From positions 1 through 11,392 of the forward strand of contig QNCL01000024.1 in the NCBI GenBank assembly GCA_003645805.1: a stretch of 11,392 bases of DNA, written 5' to 3'. Shown here piece by piece: positions 10,301-11,392 of the stretch; the stretch's first letter is position 1, and every line of letters starts with the position of its first letter. Position numbers and translations under genes: made by a program. Source of the stretch: Candidatus Omnitrophota bacterium (GTDB lineage Bacteria; Omnitrophota; 4484-213). The notes beneath the pieces are model-generated. The model was not told the DNA's origin and ran no database searches. It worked only from the letters and a program-made list of their open reading frames with translations.

Positions 10301-11392
10301 GCGCTTATAAAGAAAGCCTTAGATAAAGATAAATTAGATGTGTCTAATATCAATTCTCCCATCACCATCGCCCTCCTTGATACCTCCGAACACCTCTTTG
10401 AAGACCACCTTCCCAATTCCTTTATTGGTATAAACAAAGCAATTCTTGAAATAAAAGATAAAGACATCCGCAACACTCTCCTTCAGGTTGGTATTGCTCA
10501 CGAAATGAGGCATGAGGCAACTGGTAGAACAGATGAAGAATTTGAGAAAAGCCAACTTGCCAAAGATATTTCTTTCACCCTTAATTTACTCAAAGAAACA
10601 GATTTAGAGGTGAGTTCATTTATTTCAGCGTTGGAAGAGAGTGATATTTTGGAGAGAGATTCAGAATTTTGGGAAGGATTAAAGTTAGAACCACCAATCG
10701 TTCAAACGACTACTCAAACTCAATCTATTTCAACACCTACAAAAATTAGTCTTATTAGTATAAGTTCACCCAAGCATTATGCTTTATGGAATGACTTGTC
10801 CTGTGAATCACTTGCAGGAGATTTACGAGGTTCATTTGGTAAAAGAGTTAAAGCAATATACACCAAACTTGCTAATGTTGGGCAAAGTAGCATTTCTGAG
10901 ACCCTCTTCGGATTCTTTAACCACCTCCACCAAGACATTCGCTCCCGCAGGGAAAATAAGAAGACTCTCCTTTCTTTTATCTCCCAAGGTAAGAAATCTA
11001 TCAAGATAATGCAAGAATTAGGTATAGAGGAGAAAAACTTGATGTATACCCAAGCAGAGGAAAATTTTGACGGGGGAAAAGGAAATAAAAGAAGAACTAA
11101 TGAAGAAGAAGTTGTGAGAAACACAGAGAAGTTTATTAAGGATACAGAAAGGCAGAGAAGAGAATTAGAAGAACTGTTTAGAAGAAAGGGAATAAGAGAA
11201 GAAGAGTTTGAAAGATTGATAAAGATAATCTCTACAGGTTTGGGAGAAGATGTGGGTATGAGGATAGAGCCAGGAGATTGGTGGAGATATGATTTTGAAG
11301 AAAATAAGGTTATTTTTCCTGCGGATCTTCTTTTAAGGTTTTCCCCTGATGAGATTGTAGGATTCAGTTTACATGAAGCAGCACACAGGCAG
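2..11392 (+). CDS. Giant multidomain membrane protein with GH-A and GT48 (1,3-beta-glucan synthase-like) domains, partial at both ends
   Basis: A single frame, read codon by codon from position 2, has no stop over 3,797 codons and ends on a codon boundary at the last base. Neither the true start nor the stop lies in the window. Domain order is: beta-rich region, Pro/Ser linker, clan GH-A glycosidase, long beta-rich region, membrane helix, GT48 glucan synthase with its membrane domains, extra membrane module, HEAT-like repeats and two HExxH domains. The likely role is synthesis of a beta-glucan from a UDP-sugar across the cytoplasmic membrane, with modification of the product outside. This is inferred from recognisable family motifs, not from any measurement. 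Giant genes of this sort are known from Omnitrophota, which I consider the likeliest source. Glutamate, lysine, arginine and aromatic residues are abundant. The reading frame is certain, the GT48 assignment strong, and the overall biological role open. Confidence 0.96.
1331..1705 (+). other. Low-complexity Glu/Lys then Pro/Ser/Thr-rich linker
   Basis: Residues 444-568 begin with a block of Glu, Lys and Gly (about 1343-1415), pass through a tract of alternating Pro, Ser and Thr (about 1427-1545), and end in another Glu-rich stretch (about 1673-1702). This is typical of flexible, extended interdomain linkers in secreted multidomain carbohydrate-active proteins, and it directly precedes the glycosidase domain. 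The octapeptide IITVPSVS at 1418-1441 recurs as IISVPSIS at 1562-1585, exactly 144 bases later. The linker may therefore contain an old internal duplication. Confidence 0.85.
1706..2680 (+). other. Clan GH-A (beta/alpha)8 glycoside hydrolase or transglycosidase domain
   Basis: About 325 residues (569-893) have the layout of a clan GH-A barrel. The entry strand reads GWWWEIEGKKVPLLFGVVYQ, like the 'own-group plus reshaped substrate loop' opening of GH2, GH5 and GH72 barrels. FKVIKVYGV (1928-1954) matches the early strand written NTIRVY-like in such enzymes. Strand 4 carries AYQISNEN (2141-2164), with the N-E pair giving proposed acid/base E720. Strand 7 carries PVGLGEFG (2435-2458), with proposed nucleophile E817. 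The 97-residue gap between them is close to that of fungal GH72 glucanosyltransferases (about 100), from memory. The final strand, GIVFEATDERWKEG, resembles the end of GH17 and GH2-like barrels. Exact family is uncertain; GH72, GH17, GH5 and GH2 relatives all remain possible. Fusion to a 1,3-beta-glucan synthase suggests the substrate is a beta-glucan, but this is inference. Confidence 0.75.
2681..5050 (+). other. Long beta-rich unassigned region between glycosidase and membrane domains
   Basis: Residues 894-1683 (790 residues) show no family I can name. The sequence reads as successive short strands with turn-like segments (for example GWEYYDREGRVRIARD at 2849-2896, VYYKYILPGDKYAR at 3209-3250, EIFYRWYRPYD at 3521-3553). 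This suggests several beta-sandwich or RHS-like strand-turn modules. A helical patch rich in charged residues lies near 3080-3140. Aromatic and charged residues dominate and there is no long hydrophobic stretch, so it is soluble. It is inferred to sit outside the membrane with the glycosidase domain. It may serve as a carbohydrate-binding or spacer stalk; I see no catalytic motif. Nothing suggests a separate gene or a frame break. Confidence 0.4.
5060..5140 (+). other. Single transmembrane helix with a basic cytoplasmic flank
   Basis: About 27 residues, from PLSLWVIG through GWIASFL, are uninterrupted hydrophobic, Gly or Pro residues. They are followed at once by GERKRKK and a run of Glu/Arg residues. 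The preceding flank is KWKKDS, so it also has positive charge, but the larger basic cluster is on the C-terminal side. By the positive-inside rule the C-terminal side is cytoplasmic and the preceding 1,680 or so residues are outside. This helix therefore separates the glycosidase half from the glucan synthase half. The topology is an inference, because no N-terminal signal peptide is visible in the window. Confidence 0.8.
5141..5290 (+). other. Charged and Ser/Gln-rich cytoplasmic linker
   Basis: Immediately after the membrane helix come about 15 Lys, Arg and Glu residues, then a Gly/Asn/Ser/Gln tract (around 5186-5230), then a helical-looking Glu/Arg/Ile segment. No motif is recognised. It connects the membrane anchor to the glucan-synthase-like region. 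Confidence 0.7.
5291..6004 (+). other. FKS1_dom1-like cytoplasmic region of the GT48 glucan synthase
   Basis: Residues 1764-2001 are helical and soluble and lie where callose synthases and FKS1 carry their FKS1_dom1 domain, before the first glucan-synthase membrane helices. The clearest match is LNYDDVNGLFRDEEF (5678-5722), which corresponds to the family's conserved Y-D-D-[VL]-N-x-x-F block. Weaker matches are LYLWHLMKK...FFNYLFHKA (about 5474-5560), which resembles the 'LYLLIWGEAANLR...YIFH' block without the Gly-Glu-Ala core, and the approach to the first helix (about 5927-6004). The function of this domain is not well defined in eukaryotes; it is regulatory or structural. The region is shorter than in plants. 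A near-perfect 15-base tandem duplication lies inside it. The assignment rests on the YDDVN block and position. Confidence 0.6.
5447..5476 (+). repeat. 15-bp in-frame tandem duplication (TLKDL-TLKDL)
   Basis: The 15-mer ACTTTGAAAGACCTG at 5447-5461 is followed directly by ACTTTGAAAGATCTG at 5462-5476. The copies differ by one silent C/T change in an Asp codon and give TLKDLTLKDL in the protein. It looks like a recent slippage or tandem duplication that kept the frame, adding about one and a half helical turns. Confidence 0.95.
6005..6139 (+). other. Two transmembrane helices at the start of the glucan synthase membrane domain
   Basis: Residues 2002-2046 contain two hydrophobic stretches, AFLLAMLIGISYFALVPLQI and WGVGAIVSISLLTIVGG, broken by a short Ser/Leu/Thr turn and ending in IKKIRSSS. 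The position matches the first helices of plant and fungal 1,3-beta-glucan synthases, which come after the FKS1_dom1 region. The basic end suggests a return to the cytoplasm. Confidence 0.8.
6224..6460 (+). other. Second group of transmembrane helices, with the callose-synthase ALWLPFILFFFLD block
   Basis: Residues 2075-2153 are strongly hydrophobic, with roughly three helices. The last, ALWLPFILFFFLDVFSFFYI (6371-6430), lines up with the plant callose synthase block LLWAPVILVYFMDTQIWYAI, sharing LW-x-P-x-IL, the following Asp and the aromatic end. The next cytoplasmic residues, ending in WKGLRDNFTSIAERFKSKIIP (6491-6553, quoted in parts), parallel the plant segment with LRSRFQSLP...LIP. These helices lead directly into the catalytic domain, as they do in the eukaryotic enzymes. 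Confidence 0.82.
6461..8056 (+). other. GT48 1,3-beta-glucan (callose) synthase catalytic domain
   Basis: Family GT48 makes 1,3-beta-glucan from UDP-glucose on the cytoplasmic face and extrudes it through its own membrane domain. All the ordered GT48 blocks I know are present: FANSLFMKMPSAPS (6761-6802), LTVFTPIGNEEIIYS (from 6821), YPDEWKNF (6929-6952), RLWASYR...RTLRGIMYY (7067-7129), RLPGMPILGQGKPEGQN (7427-7477), DINQD (7520-7534), RFHYGHPDIW (7724-7753), KGG (7775-7783), NEDIFGG (7805-7825), KKGREV (7880-7897) and AAEQAPSR (7943-7966). Spacing follows the eukaryotic enzymes. Wording is nearer to plant callose synthases than to fungal FKS1. Differences: the Gly-Lys-Gly-Arg-Asp block reads Lys-Lys-Gly-Arg-Glu, and the RGGIS block reads KGGTS. 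Most signature residues are kept, so an active enzyme is plausible but unproven. The product linkage could differ. Confidence 0.93.
8057..8668 (+). other. C-terminal membrane domain of the GT48 glucan synthase
   Basis: Residues 2686-2889 contain about five hydrophobic helices, at about 8060-8120, 8126-8185, 8246-8310, 8447-8500 and 8504-8570. Conserved callose-synthase landmarks follow in order: a short helix ending in TQAIS, the LEKGFRRG block (8213-8236, matching plant LERGFRTA), RYVATGRGF (8342-8368, matching RATGRGF), GRSHILPGF and PFLTNPG (8561-8581, matching PFLFNPSG). The segment WWELFKEDVKGWYGAVFKG resembles the plant end block with WQKIVDDWxDWxKW. In structures of fungal FKS1 this part forms the glucan-conducting membrane section. 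The Arg of the plant R-x-T-G element (once proposed to bind UDP-glucose) is replaced by Val here. Confidence 0.88.
8669..8905 (+). other. Extra membrane helix and Lys/Glu-rich linker after the synthase
   Basis: A hydrophobic helix, MFVIGFPIFFTLLAVNSLIG (8699-8758), is followed by about 40 residues made almost entirely of Lys, Glu, Ile and Leu (8783-8905). These probably form a long charged helix or coiled coil. Eukaryotic callose synthases end near here, so everything downstream is additional to the family's usual length. Just after the helix, base use becomes visibly more A/T-rich than in the upstream part of the gene. Confidence 0.7.
8906..9412 (+). other. Additional multi-helix membrane module of unknown family
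   Basis: Residues 2969-3137 contain about four to six further hydrophobic helices. The clearest are NIVISFFSGLAVLGVLFIMP (from 8921), TIVVFSIVTIVSFAISLSIF (9134-9193), LFAPFTFLIFLSS (9257-9295) and ILILTSGLGLAIYIALWI (9359-9412). The module ends in DRKHRSS, which suggests a cytoplasmic C-terminal side. No family motif is recognised. It joins the glucan synthase to a soluble HEAT-repeat region. It may anchor or help form an export path, but that is speculation. Confidence 0.65.
9566..9751 (+). other. HEAT-like alpha-helical repeat segment
   Basis: The stretch LQHKSWAVRLAVIYFLEEL (9590-9646) followed by NNEEAIEPLKKSFNDDN and then SVCCEAKRAYFKIL has the HEAT-repeat pattern. A helix with V-R-x-x-A-x-x-x-L is followed by a short turn, then a helix with E-A-I-x-P-L and an N/D-rich turn, then the next V-x-x-E-A start. 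At least one complete and one partial repeat are seen. HEAT repeats usually mediate protein contacts. The flanks (9413-9565 and 9752-10090) are also mainly helical and amphipathic, without a recognisable motif. Confidence 0.7.
9752..10090 (+). other. Helical spacer region, unassigned
   Basis: Residues 3251-3363 read as amphipathic helices rich in Lys, Glu, Leu and Ile, for example the segments near 9755-9840 and 9985-10060. I see no motif, hydrophobic membrane segment or repeat. GAA is favoured over GAG for Glu here, unlike the N-terminal half of the gene. Confidence 0.5.
10091..10600 (+). other. HExxH-containing domain, putative zinc metallopeptidase-like
   Basis: The motif AHEMRHEATG (10496-10525) contains H-E-x-x-H (H3500, E3501, H3504), the zinc-binding and catalytic signature of many metallopeptidases. 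It sits in a predicted helix, ALLQ-type in character (TLLQVGIAHEMRHE). An acidic cluster, DEEFE, follows within ten residues and could give a third metal ligand. Upstream, ITIALLDTSEHLFEDH and SFIGINKAILEI look like the beta-strands and edge strand common in such folds. I cannot assign a peptidase family, and activity is unproven. It follows the HEAT-like region and is inferred to be cytoplasmic. A role in processing the giant chain itself is speculative. Confidence 0.55.
10601..11110 (+). other. Linker and helical region between the two HExxH domains
   Basis: Residues 3534-3703 start with acidic helices, then a low-complexity Thr/Gln/Ser tract (TTTQTQSISTPTKIS, 10709-10753). A helical segment with Arg/Lys clusters follows, then a charged Asp/Gly/Lys/Glu/Arg stretch (about 11060-11110). 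No family is recognised. The low-complexity part is probably a flexible joint between domains. Confidence 0.5.
11111..11392 (+). other. Second HExxH-containing domain, cut by the window end
   Basis: After a charged amphipathic helix (KFIKDTERQRRELEELF and onward) comes GDWWRYDFEENKVIFPADLL (11270-11332, quoted in part), a strand-turn-strand with three aromatics. RFSPDEIVGFSLHEAAHR then ends the window. HEAAH (11372-11386; H3791, E3792, H3795) is an H-E-x-x-H motif preceded by a helix that begins S-P-D-E, a usual layout for minigluzincin-like peptidases. The following residues, including any third zinc ligand, are outside the window, so neither family nor activity can be judged. The two HExxH domains differ around their motifs and are not simple duplicates. 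Confidence 0.5.

Noticed and set aside
1..11392. Search for RNA genes, CRISPR arrays, insertion sequences, attachment sites, promoters or terminators
   Set aside because: The whole window is coding in one frame. I saw no tRNA- or rRNA-like stretch, regular spaced repeats, transposase motif, or hairpin followed by a T-run.

Overview
The whole window is one coding sequence. Read on the + strand from position 2, all 3,797 codons to position 11392 are sense codons, and the frame is open at both ends, so this is an internal piece of a still larger gene. There is no intergenic DNA, RNA gene, promoter, terminator, insertion sequence or CRISPR array that I can support. The shorter open frames in other registers and on the minus strand overlap it and have no coding character.

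The organism is probably a bacterium. There is no intron over 11.4 kb, the coding strand is purine-rich (GAG/AAG/AGA/AGG/ATA codons), and the protein is a giant multidomain chain of the kind reported for Omnitrophota. That phylum is an inference. A eukaryotic origin is less likely but cannot be excluded from the sequence alone.

Layout, in window residue numbers (residue 1 = position 2): (a) 1-443, an aromatic-rich, beta-looking region I do not recognise; (b) 444-568, a Glu/Lys then Pro/Ser-rich linker; (c) 569-893, a clan GH-A (beta/alpha)8 glycosidase or transglycosidase domain, with proposed acid/base E720 and nucleophile E817; (d) 894-1683, a long beta-rich region of unknown family; (e) about 1687-1713, a single membrane helix followed by a basic stretch; (f) about 1764-3,000, a homologue of eukaryotic 1,3-beta-glucan synthase (callose synthase/FKS1, family GT48), including an FKS1_dom1-like region, N-terminal membrane helices, the cytosolic catalytic domain and the C-terminal membrane domain; (g) a Lys/Glu-rich linker and a further membrane module; (h) HEAT-like repeats; (i) a domain with an HExxH metalloprotease-type motif at 3500-3504; (j) a second HExxH motif at 3791-3795 in the last residues of the window.

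The central observation is (f): a callose-synthase-type GT48 enzyme inside a giant, probably bacterial protein, joined to a GH-A domain that could act on the product. Characterised GT48 enzymes that I know of are eukaryotic. If the helix at 5060-5140 follows the positive-inside rule, the GH-A half lies outside the cytoplasmic membrane and the GT48 catalytic domain lies inside. One chain would then combine UDP-glucose-dependent glucan synthesis and export with trimming or transglycosylation outside. This resembles the separate FKS1 and GH72 (Gas1) proteins of fungi. The HExxH domains add a possible proteolytic or structural role that I cannot assign.
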